Source: Pirellulaceae bacterium (lineage in GTDB: Bacteria > Planctomycetota > Planctomycetia > Pirellulales > Pirellulaceae). From it: DNA of 64,000 bases. The DNA lies in NCBI GenBank assembly GCA_019636385.1, contig JAHBXT010000001.1:1116001-1180000 (forward strand), in the 5' to 3' direction. Positions 55,147 to 63,751 of the stretch are shown piece after piece; position 1 is the stretch's first letter; every line of letters begins with the position of its first letter. Under the pieces are notes generated by a model. That model was not told the DNA's origin, made no database searches, and saw nothing but the letters and a program-made list of their open reading frames with translations. Both the position numbers and the translations under genes were made by a program.

Positions 55147-55502
55147 GATAAAGGCTCACTTCTCTTTGGGGGGCCGGACCGGCACGCTGGAGCAGCTGGG
55201 ATCGACGATTGGGGCCAGGGATTTCGAAAACTTTCGATGTGCACGTGGTAACGTGGGCGCCGGCGCGGGGCCAAGTTCTTGTTGCAGTTGAGCAAGCTTT
55301 GACACCGACTACTGCGCTAGGTCTTGCAAAACAGCTTTCAACCGTCCACGTCGGGAAGCGGGTGAATGGGCACACGGAATTTAACGGATTTTCTCCTAAA
55401 GTCTCCAAGATGGCGAGCGGCCTGGCGAAATTCCTGTTGTAGCCAGCCGAGTTGGAACTCCTGGACCCCCTGTGGAACCCCTTTTTGGTTCGGAGAAAGC
55501 AA
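55147..55502. other. Divergent intergenic region
   Basis: 356 bases between the membrane acyltransferase (minus) and the coiled-coil gene (plus). A 77-codon plus-strand frame (55209-55442) has no recognisable content. No clear promoter or repeat was found. GGAG at 55492-55495 serves the coiled-coil gene. Confidence 0.45.
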
Positions 55503-56309
55503 ATGTTACGAAAACTGATGATGGGCAGCTTAATTGCTGGTGTCGTGGCTGGAGGATTAGTAGCCACGGGTGTATGGAGTTACGTGCGCACGGGAGTTCG
55601 CGTAGCTGGACAATCGGTACGAGATAACGTTCCCATCGATTGGGAAATAAAACGCGCCAGGCAAATGATCGAAGACTTGAAGCCTGAGATCGCCAAGAAC
55701 TTGCAGTTAGTGGCTCGAGAAGAGGTCAGCGTGCAGCGACTGAGCCAGGAGATCAGCGACAAGCAAGCGGTGTTGAGCAAGGGTCGCGAAGACATCCTGC
55801 GGCTCAAAGATGACCTCAAGAGTGGCGCGGTTCGCTTCGTGTATGCTGGTCGCCAGTACTCGCAGCAACAGGTTCGGGACGACTTGGGTAACCGCTTCAA
55901 GCAGTTTCAGGTTCACGAGCAAACCGCTCAGAAGCTGAACCAAATCCTGGCTGCCCGCGAAAAAAACCTCGACGCCGCTCGTCGCAAATTGGACGAAATG
56001 CTGTCTGCCAAGCGTGAGCTGGAAGTCGAAATCGAAAACCTGCAAGCCCGACTGACCATGGTCCAAGTGGCTCAGACCAGCAACCCAATTTCCTTGGACG
56101 ATAGCCATCTGAGTGGTACTCGGCGCCTGCTGGACGAAATTCGCACCCGGATTGATGTTGCCGAACGCATGTCGGCCAGCGAAGGCATCCTGGAAGGTGC
56201 CATCCCGCTAGACGAAGTGGCTAACAACGACGTGATCCAAGAAATCGCTGACTATTTCGGTGATGGCCGGTCGGAGGTCGAGGCGCTGGTCAGCAACAAG
56301 ACCAAGTAG
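55503..56309 (+). CDS. Membrane-anchored coiled-coil protein
   Basis: 268 aa from the ATG at 55503 with GGAG seven bases upstream. One N-terminal helix (MGSLIAGVVAGGLVATGVW, about 7-25) is followed by long charged helices from about 45 to 205 with heptad-like Leu/Val spacing (QRLSQEISDKQAVLSKGRED, RKLDEMLSAKRELEVEIENL). A short acidic end region follows. It has no enzyme motif and resembles other planctomycete hypothetical coiled-coil proteins; a distant likeness to PspA-type proteins is possible but there is no specific evidence. It comes first in a plus-strand row with an FHA protein, a protein kinase and a membrane protein. Confidence 0.78.
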   Translation: MLRKLMMGSLIAGVVAGGLVATGVWSYVRTGVRVAGQSVRDNVPIDWEIKRARQMIEDLKPEIAKNLQLVAREEVSVQRLSQEISDKQAVLSKGREDILRLKDDLKSGAVRFVYAGRQYSQQQVRDDLGNRFKQFQVHEQTAQKLNQILAAREKNLDAARRKLDEMLSAKRELEVEIENLQARLTMVQVAQTSNPISLDDSHLSGTRRLLDEIRTRIDVAERMSASEGILEGAIPLDEVANNDVIQEIADYFGDGRSEVEALVSNKTK

Positions 56310-56377
56310 GTTGCGGAATTACTGTCGCGGTTGGGCCGGCAATCCATCGGTATTACAATCCGAGGTTAGAATGTTAA

Positions 56378-56416
56378 GGGCACCGATGCACTGTGAATCG
56401 CAGAGCTTCGGTGCCC
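56378..56416 (+). terminator. Hairpin between the coiled-coil and FHA genes
   Basis: GGGCACCGA (56378-56386) pairs with TCGGTGCCC (56408-56416), a perfect nine-base stem with a loop of 21, followed by GATGTGTTTTGC. The T-run is short, so it may reduce read-through into the FHA gene, or protect the upstream message. Confidence 0.45.
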
Positions 56417-56440
56417 GATGTGTTTTGCAAGGAACGTATA

Positions 56441-57106
56441 ATGAACCGTCCTCACGGGCCGTTGTCCAAAACCCAGGAGTACCAAGCCTTGGCTGACATA
56501 GGTTCACCGTCGATCAGCTCCGCCGGAACCGGCACCAGACGGATATTGTGGATTGATGGCGTTGGCGGCTACCTGATGCTGGACAAAGACGACGTCTTAA
56601 TTGGCCAAGCTACCGCTGGCAGCAGCGTCGATGTAGGAGTTGTGGGCGACTTGAGCCGCCAAGCAGCCATCGTGCGGCGGCGCGATACCGACTACCTGCT
56701 GCAGCCGCTTCAAGATACACGACTCAATGGGAACAGCATCCACAGCCCCCAGTTGCTGAGCACCGGCGACGAGTTGCAATGGTCGGCTCGCGTAAAGATT
56801 CGCTTCACGAAACCTCACCCGCTGAGCGCGACCGCCAGGCTAGATGTTGTCAGTCTGCACCGGTTCCAACCGCGTGTCGACGGCGTGCTGCTATTAGCTG
56901 ATTCGTGCATACTAGGTCCCAGTGCAAGCTGTCATGTCCGCTGTCCAGATTGGACGCAGGATTTGCTGATGTACCGCCAAGGCAGCGACTGGTACTTTCG
57001 AACCGTCAACGAAGTCGATGCCAACGGTCGTGCGGTCAAAGGTCAAATTCTGATCAGCAGTGGACTGAGACTTCGCTGGGACGATTGTTCATTGTCCATC
57101 GAATAA
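56441..57106 (+). CDS. FHA-like protein (one good and one degenerate FHA domain)
   Basis: 221 aa, cytoplasmic. Residues about 35-127 follow the FHA pattern: VLIGQ, then DLSRQAAIVRR (Ser-Arg loop), TRLNGNSI (Asn loop) and LSTGDELQW. A second, degenerate copy at about 145-221 has CILGPSASCHVRC and IRLRWDD-like ends. FHA domains bind phosphothreonine. The kinase gene downstream (57321) makes it likely that this protein recognises sites phosphorylated by it. AGGA eight bases upstream supports the ATG at 56441. The gap of 214 bases to the kinase gene includes a hairpin. Confidence 0.75.
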   Translation: MNRPHGPLSKTQEYQALADIGSPSISSAGTGTRRILWIDGVGGYLMLDKDDVLIGQATAGSSVDVGVVGDLSRQAAIVRRRDTDYLLQPLQDTRLNGNSIHSPQLLSTGDELQWSARVKIRFTKPHPLSATARLDVVSLHRFQPRVDGVLLLADSCILGPSASCHVRCPDWTQDLLMYRQGSDWYFRTVNEVDANGRAVKGQILISSGLRLRWDDCSLSIE

Positions 57107-57215
57107 TTGAAGGTATAACGATCAACCAGACCCCTCCAATTAGCGGAGCGATGCCAGGCGTACGCAGCGTTGAGCGGTAGTTGGGAGTAAGCTCGAAAAT
57201 GATCCTAAAACAACA

Positions 57216-57239
57216 GCGGGATTTTGCCAAGAATCCCGC
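57216..57239 (+). promoter_or_regulatory. Leader hairpin ahead of the kinase gene
   Basis: GCGGGATT (57216-57223) pairs with AATCCCGC (57232-57239), a perfect eight-base stem with an eight-base loop, 82 bases before the kinase ATG. No T-run follows. Confidence 0.4.
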
Positions 57240-57320
57240 AACATCTGCGAATAACCCGGTAACCATTGTGCCATTGAAGATGCCGACGTTTGCCAAGCAG
57301 ATGTTGCAGGAGTTGAAGCC

Positions 57321-59480
57321 ATGTTCGGGATGTTGTGCCTACCGAAGAAGAAGAATTCTCACGCCGAAACCAAAGTGCTTCCCCCAAACGGGCAACTCGT
57401 TCGCGAGGCAAAAATGAAGTTCCGATACGCCAACGGTGACCAGCCATTGAATGGCTTTACGATCAAGCGTGGAGTCGGTGTTGGGGGCTTTGGCGAGGTC
57501 TATTTTGCCTTGAACGATGCGGGCAAAGAGGTGGCACTCAAGCAGATTCAGCGCAATTTGGACGTCGAAGTTCGCGGGGTGCGACAGTGCATGAACCTGA
57601 AGCATCCCAATCTGATCTCGCTGTTTGACGTTCGCTTCGATCAGAACGAACAGGGCTGGATCGTGATGGAATATGTTTCTGGTCTCAGCCTGCGCGATTT
57701 GGTCGACGCGCATCCACGTGGCGTACCTGGCCCAGAAATGATGCGTTGGTTTGGCCAAATTGCTTCCGGAGTCGCCTATTTGCATGACCATGGCATCGTT
57801 CATCGCGATTTGAAGCCAGCCAATATCTTCGAAGACGAAGGCTTGGTCAAAATTGGCGATTACGGATTGTCCAAGTACATTTCTAGCTCGCGCCGCGGTG
57901 GGCAGACTGAGAGCGTCGGCACGTTTCACTACATGGCCCCGGAAATTGGTAAAGGTGAATATGGCAAAGAGGTCGACATCTATGCATTGGGAGTGATTCT
58001 GTATGAGATGGCGACGGGCACTGTGCCGTTTGACGGCGAAAGTAGCCAAGAAATCATCATGAAGCATTTAACAGCCACCCCCGACTTGTCGGCTGTGCCG
58101 TCGCCGCTTCGCGAAGTCATCGCCTGTGCGCTGGCCAAGAATCCAGCGTCTCGATTTAGCGACGTGCGGCAGATGCTGCGCCCCTTAGGCATGGACATCG
58201 ACGATCGTGGATTGTTGGTGCAGGGACTGTCGCCCAGCCAGCCCCCAGCGACTCCTGCGCCTGGTCCGTCCCAAGCTTGGTTTCAGACGGCTCAAGCGCC
58301 GCCGCCGGTTGCAGCTGCTGCCGGTGCCGAACCCAATTCGGCCGTACATCAGTTGGGCATGGGAGGAAACTATCCCCCCGCAGCTTCCCCAGCATATACC
58401 TCGACATTTCAAGAGCCCATCGCGCGTACGCTCAGCATGTGGATCAGCAGCATTAGTGCCTGGTATCGGAACGATTTGTCTGTGGGTACGCGAAATATCG
58501 TATTGGCAGTCGGAATTGTGATGCTGATTTTGAATTCAGGCTTCGTGATTGCCGCTGTCGTGTTGGGGCTGCTGTTCTACTTGCCGTATTATGTACTGTG
58601 GCGGATCATCTATGCTTCGCCGCGTCCGGAGCATCCAGGGGTGGCGCAGCGCAGGTGGCACAAGTTGACGTCGGGCCACGCGGTTGCTCAGCGGGCTGCG
58701 CAACAGGCACCCGCGCAGCCCGCCAGCAAGATGCAACGCTTCAAACCGATGAGTGCCCGGCAATGGCGGCTGGCCCAGCGTCATCACTTGGCGCAACTAT
58801 CAAGCTCGGGTTTATGGGCCCAAATTACTGCCAGCTGGCTGAATGCAGCCCTGGTTATTGCCGTATTCAGCTATGCAGTGGGCCTGTTCATGGTCAGCGG
58901 CTCACAACCGCTGCAACCAGTGGCTATGAATATCATTTGGACAGCGGTCGTTTCGTTGGTTGCCGCGCTGATTATTATCTGCCTGGGCAAATACTGGCAG
59001 AGTCGCGAGGGCGATTGGCCCTTGCGGAGTTTTATTCAACTGTTGAGTGGCTTTGCTGTTGGCGGCATAGCTTATGTGTTAGCCGGCTACCTGTTGATGA
59101 ACCCTGGCGATACCAGCGGTCCGGCAAGCTTGACCAACGCATTTCAGGTCCAGTGGCCGGGCGCTGACCGTCCGCAATGGGCCAATTTTGCCAACGACAA
59201 TCAGGTCTTGCTGCTCGGCTACATGGCCTACTTTCCACTGCTGATGGGTCTGGTCGGTTGGTGGAAGCAAGTCGATCCCTTGCGGCGAGTCCGATTTAGC
59301 ATTTGGGCGGTAACCTGGAGCGTATTGGTAGCCAGCCTGATACAGCAATTAGTACCGTTTCCACAGCCCTGGTGTGCCCTGTTGGCCGGAGGTACCAGCA
59401 TAGCTGTCCAATTGGCTAGCCCCTGGATCAGCTCGGACGAGCGTTTGGCCATCCCAGCTCCGCAGCACCTTAACCGATAA
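57321..59480 (+). CDS. Hanks-type Ser/Thr protein kinase with C-terminal membrane domain
   Basis: 719 aa. Kinase domain at about 46-305: glycine loop GVGVGGFGEV (51-60), Lys74 in VALKQI, catalytic HRDLKPAN (161-168, Asp163), DYG instead of DFG (180-182), YMAPEIG and EVDIYALGVILYEMATG. All catalytic residues are present, so activity is expected. A Pro/Ala/Gln linker follows, then at about 390-700 six to eight membrane helices with a basic loop (ARQWRLAQRHHLAQL). Most bacterial kinases of this type carry one helix and an outer sensor; a polytopic C-terminal part is unusual. AGGAG eight bases upstream favours the ATG at 57321; an internal ATG at 57414 also has GAGG. It sits in a row with coiled-coil, FHA and membrane proteins. 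Confidence 0.92.
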   Translation: MFGMLCLPKKKNSHAETKVLPPNGQLVREAKMKFRYANGDQPLNGFTIKRGVGVGGFGEVYFALNDAGKEVALKQIQRNLDVEVRGVRQCMNLKHPNLISLFDVRFDQNEQGWIVMEYVSGLSLRDLVDAHPRGVPGPEMMRWFGQIASGVAYLHDHGIVHRDLKPANIFEDEGLVKIGDYGLSKYISSSRRGGQTESVGTFHYMAPEIGKGEYGKEVDIYALGVILYEMATGTVPFDGESSQEIIMKHLTATPDLSAVPSPLREVIACALAKNPASRFSDVRQMLRPLGMDIDDRGLLVQGLSPSQPPATPAPGPSQAWFQTAQAPPPVAAAAGAEPNSAVHQLGMGGNYPPAASPAYTSTFQEPIARTLSMWISSISAWYRNDLSVGTRNIVLAVGIVMLILNSGFVIAAVVLGLLFYLPYYVLWRIIYASPRPEHPGVAQRRWHKLTSGHAVAQRAAQQAPAQPASKMQRFKPMSARQWRLAQRHHLAQLSSSGLWAQITASWLNAALVIAVFSYAVGLFMVSGSQPLQPVAMNIIWTAVVSLVAALIIICLGKYWQSREGDWPLRSFIQLLSGFAVGGIAYVLAGYLLMNPGDTSGPASLTNAFQVQWPGADRPQWANFANDNQVLLLGYMAYFPLLMGLVGWWKQVDPLRRVRFSIWAVTWSVLVASLIQQLVPFPQPWCALLAGGTSIAVQLASPWISSDERLAIPAPQHLNR

Positions 59481-59491
59481 GAAAGTATGCC

Positions 59492-60685
59492 ATGTGTCAG
59501 CGTCTGTACAGCGATGACCGCTGTTGCGTCTGGGGCGAGTCGCCGGTGTGGATCGTTGCATTCTTAATGCTGGTTCTCTCGCCGATTTCAGTCCGTGTTG
59601 CCGTAGGACAGTCGTCGGTGGATGTTTCCGTCGAAATCACCGAGCGCGCTGCCGATCATGCAGGCCAAGAAATATCGGCCACGTCAGATTCAAAGAAACC
59701 GGAAGCGCTCCAAGAAGCAAAGTCGGCGGACCAGTCCAGCGATGTCGATACTGACGCTGCTCAACCGGCGATCCTGGAGGAATCTGCTACGCTGGAGAGG
59801 GAGTCTGCGGCCAACAGCCAACCCTCAACCATCGCTGCCGAAGCCTCCCCAGCGGGGCCAGCGCATCCACTGTCTGTCGAGCCGGGAAGTGCGCTCCTGC
59901 CCAAAGATCGGCCGGATTGGACCAACGCTGCCGCAGATTATCAATCGGAAATTCATCATTTCGTCGTCCAGTCCATTCCAACTACGCTTGAAGACGAACT
60001 GGATGCCAGCCTTAATGCGGCACTTGAAGCGGCAATGCGCGAGTATGTTGTGCAACTCACATCCAATTCACAGGCAGCACAGATACTCAGCAGTCACCTA
60101 TCAGCAGACTTCATACGCAAGAATTTGCTGAGAGATGGTCATGAATATGTAGCTCAAATTCAGACTAGTTCCGGCCCACTGTTCCAGAAGTGGGTCATGG
60201 TCGACGTGACGCCCGAGCAACGTCGGCAACTAGCCCTGTGGCTGAATCAACAGCGCCAGGGCGAGCGCATCTGGCGTTTGGGACTGGCAGTCGGCGGGCT
60301 GTTGAGCCTTTTGGGTCTATCGCATCTGTGGTTGCGCCGTCGCACTCAGCATCAATCTCAATCGCCCAATCTGTTGGTGGCAGTCCAACCAGCGCCAGTC
60401 ACCGCACCTTGCCGTCGAAGATTCGGGCGAGTCTTGGCGGCAGGCGTCGTGCTGAGCTTGTTGATTGGAACCTTTCATGTTGCTGGAATTAGCGACAGAC
60501 CAATGAATCATTCCTCCAGATTGGTTCCACCGGTCAAGCTAGAAAAACTCAAAAAACTAAAACGCGCGGGCCACCCAGATTATTCGGTTAAGGATGACGT
60601 GCGCGCCGAGATTCGCGATGCGACTGAGGAAATTCGCGAAATCATCCGTCAGCAGCGAAAATCAATGCTTGATAACGACTTGTAG
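59492..60685 (+). CDS. Unknown membrane protein following the kinase
   Basis: 397 aa, starts 11 bases after the kinase stop and so is probably in the same transcript. N-terminal helix or signal (VWIVAFLMLVLSPISVRVAV, about 19-38), an acidic, low-complexity extracytoplasmic stretch to about 140, a helical domain at about 145-250 (TLEDELDASLNAALEAAMRE), two helices (RIWRLGLAVGGLLSLLGLSHLW and GRVLAAGVVLSLLIGTFHVAG) and a basic, helical tail (KLEKLKKLKRAG, EIREIIRQQRKS). No family recognised. The neighbouring kinase suggests a substrate or sensor role, which is only inferred. Confidence 0.7.
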   Translation: MCQRLYSDDRCCVWGESPVWIVAFLMLVLSPISVRVAVGQSSVDVSVEITERAADHAGQEISATSDSKKPEALQEAKSADQSSDVDTDAAQPAILEESATLERESAANSQPSTIAAEASPAGPAHPLSVEPGSALLPKDRPDWTNAAADYQSEIHHFVVQSIPTTLEDELDASLNAALEAAMREYVVQLTSNSQAAQILSSHLSADFIRKNLLRDGHEYVAQIQTSSGPLFQKWVMVDVTPEQRRQLALWLNQQRQGERIWRLGLAVGGLLSLLGLSHLWLRRRTQHQSQSPNLLVAVQPAPVTAPCRRRFGRVLAAGVVLSLLIGTFHVAGISDRPMNHSSRLVPPVKLEKLKKLKRAGHPDYSVKDDVRAEIRDATEEIREIIRQQRKSMLDNDL

Positions 60686-60709
60686 CTCTCAACTGGATAG
60701 CCAGCGAGA

Positions 60710-61549
60710 CTAAGAGGAGAATTTGCTGCCCGGTGGATCGCGGTACTTCATGAACGGAATCTTCAGCAGCGGGGTGACGTACGAGTTCTCCTGGGGATCT
60801 GGGTAGGTGTCAATGCCGTACACCAAGAGACTGCGATCCATCGTCGTGAAGGTACGAAATAGCCGATCCCAGATCGAAAAAATATTGCCGTAATTGCTAT
60901 CGGTCTGTGGTTGCGTGAAGTGGTGGTGCACGTGGTGCATATCGGGTGTAACGATTACCCAACTGAGCGCTCGATCTATCCACTGCGGCAAGCCGATGTT
61001 GGCGTGATTAAATTGCGACAACACCACGGACATCGACTGATAGAGCATCACCATCCACATCGGTGCCCCGGCGGTCGTGACCGCCAAGGTGGTAAACACA
61101 AAGCGGATAACACTCTCTCCTGGATGGTGGCGATTGGCCGTGGTGGTATCCACATTCGTGTCCGTGTGATGGATTAGATGAAATCGCCACATCCATTTGA
61201 CTTTATGTTCCACAAAATGGGGCAAATAGGCCCCTACCAAGTCCAGCCACAGCAATCCCAGAACCATGAAAACAACAGTGGGCATGGCTGGTAGCCAGTG
61301 CAGCAGTCCGAATCTTGAACCCTGTGCCCAATCCGAGATCGTCACCATCACAAACGCGAGACAAAAATTCACTAGGATGGTAGTGATCGTAAAGAAGATG
61401 TTCACGCCGGCGTGTCGCCATTTGCTGTATTTCATTTTATACAGCGGCGCGGCGCTTTCGATGATCCAAAACAGCGCGATGCCCCCAACCAAGATCAGCG
61501 TCCGGTGGGATGGAGGTATGGTTGAAAAATAATTGATGATTGTGTCCAT
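60710..61549 (-). CDS. Sterol desaturase / fatty-acid hydroxylase family membrane protein
   Basis: 279 aa with about five helices. The di-iron histidine boxes of the family are present: HFVEHK, HLIHHTDTNVDTTTANRHHP and HMHHVHHHFTQPQTDSNYG. The enzyme should hydroxylate or desaturate a lipid at the membrane, using oxygen. WRFHLIHH and DRLFRTF are typical of the bacterial sterol-desaturase-like branch; the lipid is not known. Its 3' end faces the kinase-row gene with a 24-base gap. The SDR gene lies just upstream on the same strand (91-base gap). Confidence 0.9.
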   Translation of the reverse strand: MDTIINYFSTIPPSHRTLILVGGIALFWIIESAAPLYKMKYSKWRHAGVNIFFTITTILVNFCLAFVMVTISDWAQGSRFGLLHWLPAMPTVVFMVLGLLWLDLVGAYLPHFVEHKVKWMWRFHLIHHTDTNVDTTTANRHHPGESVIRFVFTTLAVTTAGAPMWMVMLYQSMSVVLSQFNHANIGLPQWIDRALSWVIVTPDMHHVHHHFTQPQTDSNYGNIFSIWDRLFRTFTTMDRSLLVYGIDTYPDPQENSYVTPLLKIPFMKYRDPPGSKFSS

Positions 61550-61607
61550 CGTTAATCTGTCTAAGGGTGCCTGTGCTGTCTGAGGAGTTAAAACGAGCGG
61601 CTGAAAT

Positions 61608-61615
61608 GTAGCTAC
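61608..61615. repeat. GTAGCTAC core copy in the gap between SDR and desaturase genes
   Basis: ATGTAGCTACGG: a further copy of the eight-base palindrome also found at 31987, 32008, 37345 and 51316. No long flanking homology seen. Confidence 0.4.
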
Positions 61616-61640
61616 GGCACATTGTCAACTGCCGCTCGCC

Positions 61641-62453
61641 TTATTGCAATTCGGGATAGGGATCTGCAAAGGCACCCAGCGCTCCTAGCCCGCCGTCAAC
61701 CTCCAAGTCGGTGGCCGTGACAAACGACGCGGCAGAGCTGGACAGCCACAACACAGCCTCGGCAATCTCAAGTGGCTGGGCCAGCCGCCCCATGGGGTGC
61801 CGATTGGCCAGGGCCGCCCGGCCGCCCTGAGCCTGCAAACTGGCGCGGACTAGCGGAGTATCGGTCGCTCCGGGGGACACCGAAACCACGCGAATACCTA
61901 ATCGAGCGTATTCGACGCCCCACTGCTGCGTTTGCAGCAGATTTGCGGCTTTGATTGGTCCATAGCAGGGGACTTGCCGCGCCGTTCGATGTCCCTGGCC
62001 ACTGCTCATGTTGACAATTACGCCGGAGCCTTGCCGCAGCATCTGCCGCACCGCATGTTTGGCTAAAAAGGTGTAACCGCTCAGGTTGACGGACAGCATC
62101 CTCTGCCACGCGGCGTTTTCCAGCCGATCTAAGGGCACATAGGAATCAGGAGGCTGAATAGCGGCATTGTTCACCAGAACGTCCAGTCCCCCAAAACGCT
62201 CAGTGGCTTTCAGAACAGCGTCTGCACACTGCCGCTCGCTGGATACATCCGCTGGCAGGTACAAATAGCGTTCATCGTCGGGCCGGTCTGGTCGAGCCAC
62301 ATCAATGCAGGCAACGGCAGCACCAGAGTCATAAAACGCACTGCACACCGCCTGGCCAATTCCACTAGAACCGCCACTGACGATGACCACGCGTCCGCGA
62401 TTGTCGTAGGTCAAGCTGCCCGTCGGTCGGCTAGTTTGGTTGTGCTTGTTCAA
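61641..62453 (-). CDS. Short-chain dehydrogenase/reductase
   Basis: 270 aa NAD(P)-dependent oxidoreductase. Cofactor motif GGSSGIG at 27-33, NNAA at 95-98, catalytic Ser near 150-151 in VNMSSGQGH, and YxxxK as Tyr164 and Lys168 in CYGPIKAAN. An acidic Asp after the second strand (CIDVARPD) suggests NAD preference. The start is TTG at 62453, supported by GGAG seven bases upstream; there is no ATG before the cofactor motif. The substrate cannot be predicted. It lies upstream of the desaturase-like gene, so the two may modify the same lipid, but a 91-base gap leaves this open. Confidence 0.9.
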   Translation of the reverse strand: MNKHNQTSRPTGSLTYDNRGRVVIVSGGSSGIGQAVCSAFYDSGAAVACIDVARPDRPDDERYLYLPADVSSERQCADAVLKATERFGGLDVLVNNAAIQPPDSYVPLDRLENAAWQRMLSVNLSGYTFLAKHAVRQMLRQGSGVIVNMSSGQGHRTARQVPCYGPIKAANLLQTQQWGVEYARLGIRVVSVSPGATDTPLVRASLQAQGGRAALANRHPMGRLAQPLEIAEAVLWLSSSAASFVTATDLEVDGGLGALGAFADPYPELQ

Positions 62454-62678
62454 GAAAAAACTCCGTTCGGATTGCGGTCTTCAGCCGGGGTGCTCTCGAT
62501 CGACCAGGCACAATTGTGGTAGATTTTTGAAAGTCTGGCGAGTACCACTCGATGACAGCTTCTCGGCAGCGGCAAGGTGGTAGCGAACCGGCAAGTAGAC
62601 GATCTCATGGAAGGCTGTGTCATGTGAGACGCAGGCCCGAGACTCGATTTACCCCCAATAATTCACAGGACATCATCG

Positions 62679-63596
62679 TTGCGATCAATTCGGATTGGTA
62701 CTCGTGGGAGTAAGCTGGCTCTATGGCAGGCCCGATGGGTTGCCGATGGGTTGCAGCGACTGGGCTGGGGATGCGAACTGACCATCATTTCCACCAGTGG
62801 CGATATCTCGACGGCCTCTTTAGGCCAGGTAGGCGGCCAGGGGCTTTTCACGAAAGAGATTCAGCGAGAATTGCTGCAAGGCAAAGTCGACGTGGCCGTC
62901 CATTCCTTGAAGGACTTGCCCACCATGTCGATACCGGAACTGGTCCTGGCAGCCGTACCCACGCGTGAGACAACCTCTGATTGCCTGATTAGCACTGGCG
63001 GACTGCTGTTCGAACAGCTTCCGACAGGTGCACGCGTCGGCACCGGCAGCTCGCGCCGCGCCGCTCAATTGCGAGCCTGGAGACCAGACATTACGATTGC
63101 TGATATTCGAGGGAACGTCGATTCGAGGTTACGCAAATTGGATGAAGGGCATTATGATGCGATTGTGCTAGCTGCGGCCGGACTCAGCCGCCTGGAGTTA
63201 ATCCACCGCGTGACTGAGACCTTGCCGCAAGACAAGATGCTGCCGGCGATTGGTCAAGGCGCCCTGGGCTTGGAGTGCCGAGCGAATGATACTCGAACTC
63301 GCGAAGTCTTGAGCCAATTAAATGATGCTACCAGTTACGGAGCCGTCGTGGCTGAAAGGGAGTTGCTGCGCGGGCTTGGGGCGGGCTGCCTGGCACCGGT
63401 TGCGGGGCTGGCGATGATGCACAATGGCCAATTGCTGCTGCACGGCCGCGTCCTGGACATCCACGGACATCGACAATTGAACGAGTGCGCCAGCGGCCCG
63501 TTGCATGAGGCCGCTACGATCGGAAAACGATTGTCACAAAGACTGCTGGAGCGCGGTGCAGGTGAATTGATAGCTCTGGCACGCGAGACGGCTTAA
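62679..63596 (+). CDS. hemC: Hydroxymethylbilane synthase (porphobilinogen deaminase)
   Basis: 305 aa. Joins four porphobilinogen units into hydroxymethylbilane in haem and B12 synthesis. The dipyrromethane cofactor attaches to Cys237 in LLRGLGAGCLAPVAG. Other marks are IGTRGSKLALWQAR at 6-19, VDVAVHSLKDLPT at 70-82 and RRAAQLRAWRPD. The start is TTG at 62679, with AGGA nine bases upstream; no ATG or GTG exists in frame near it, and the protein must begin here to keep RSIRIGTRGS. It is divergent from the SDR gene. Confidence 0.96.
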   Translation: MRSIRIGTRGSKLALWQARWVADGLQRLGWGCELTIISTSGDISTASLGQVGGQGLFTKEIQRELLQGKVDVAVHSLKDLPTMSIPELVLAAVPTRETTSDCLISTGGLLFEQLPTGARVGTGSSRRAAQLRAWRPDITIADIRGNVDSRLRKLDEGHYDAIVLAAAGLSRLELIHRVTETLPQDKMLPAIGQGALGLECRANDTRTREVLSQLNDATSYGAVVAERELLRGLGAGCLAPVAGLAMMHNGQLLLHGRVLDIHGHRQLNECASGPLHEAATIGKRLSQRLLERGAGELIALARETA

Positions 63597-63624
63597 GGAG
63601 AGCGGCCAAATACGAATGCAGCAT

Positions 63625-63662
63625 TAGCTACTCCTAGCCTGATCACCTACGGAGTGTAGCTG
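63625..63662. repeat. Inverted repeat TAGCTACTCC / GGAGTGTAGCTG after hemC
   Basis: TAGCTACTCC (63625-63634) pairs with GGAGTGTAGCT (63651-63661) with a two-base bulge. Found 30 bases after the hemC stop. It again carries GCTAC and GTAGC arms, and could act as the transcript end, though no T-run follows. Confidence 0.4.
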
Positions 63663-63751
63663 AGTCGAACTGGCATATGCCATGAATTAGATGATTGCAC
63701 CGGCATTTTCAGAACGAAATCGACAAGCACGTCTTTAGAGAGTCAAGTTTG

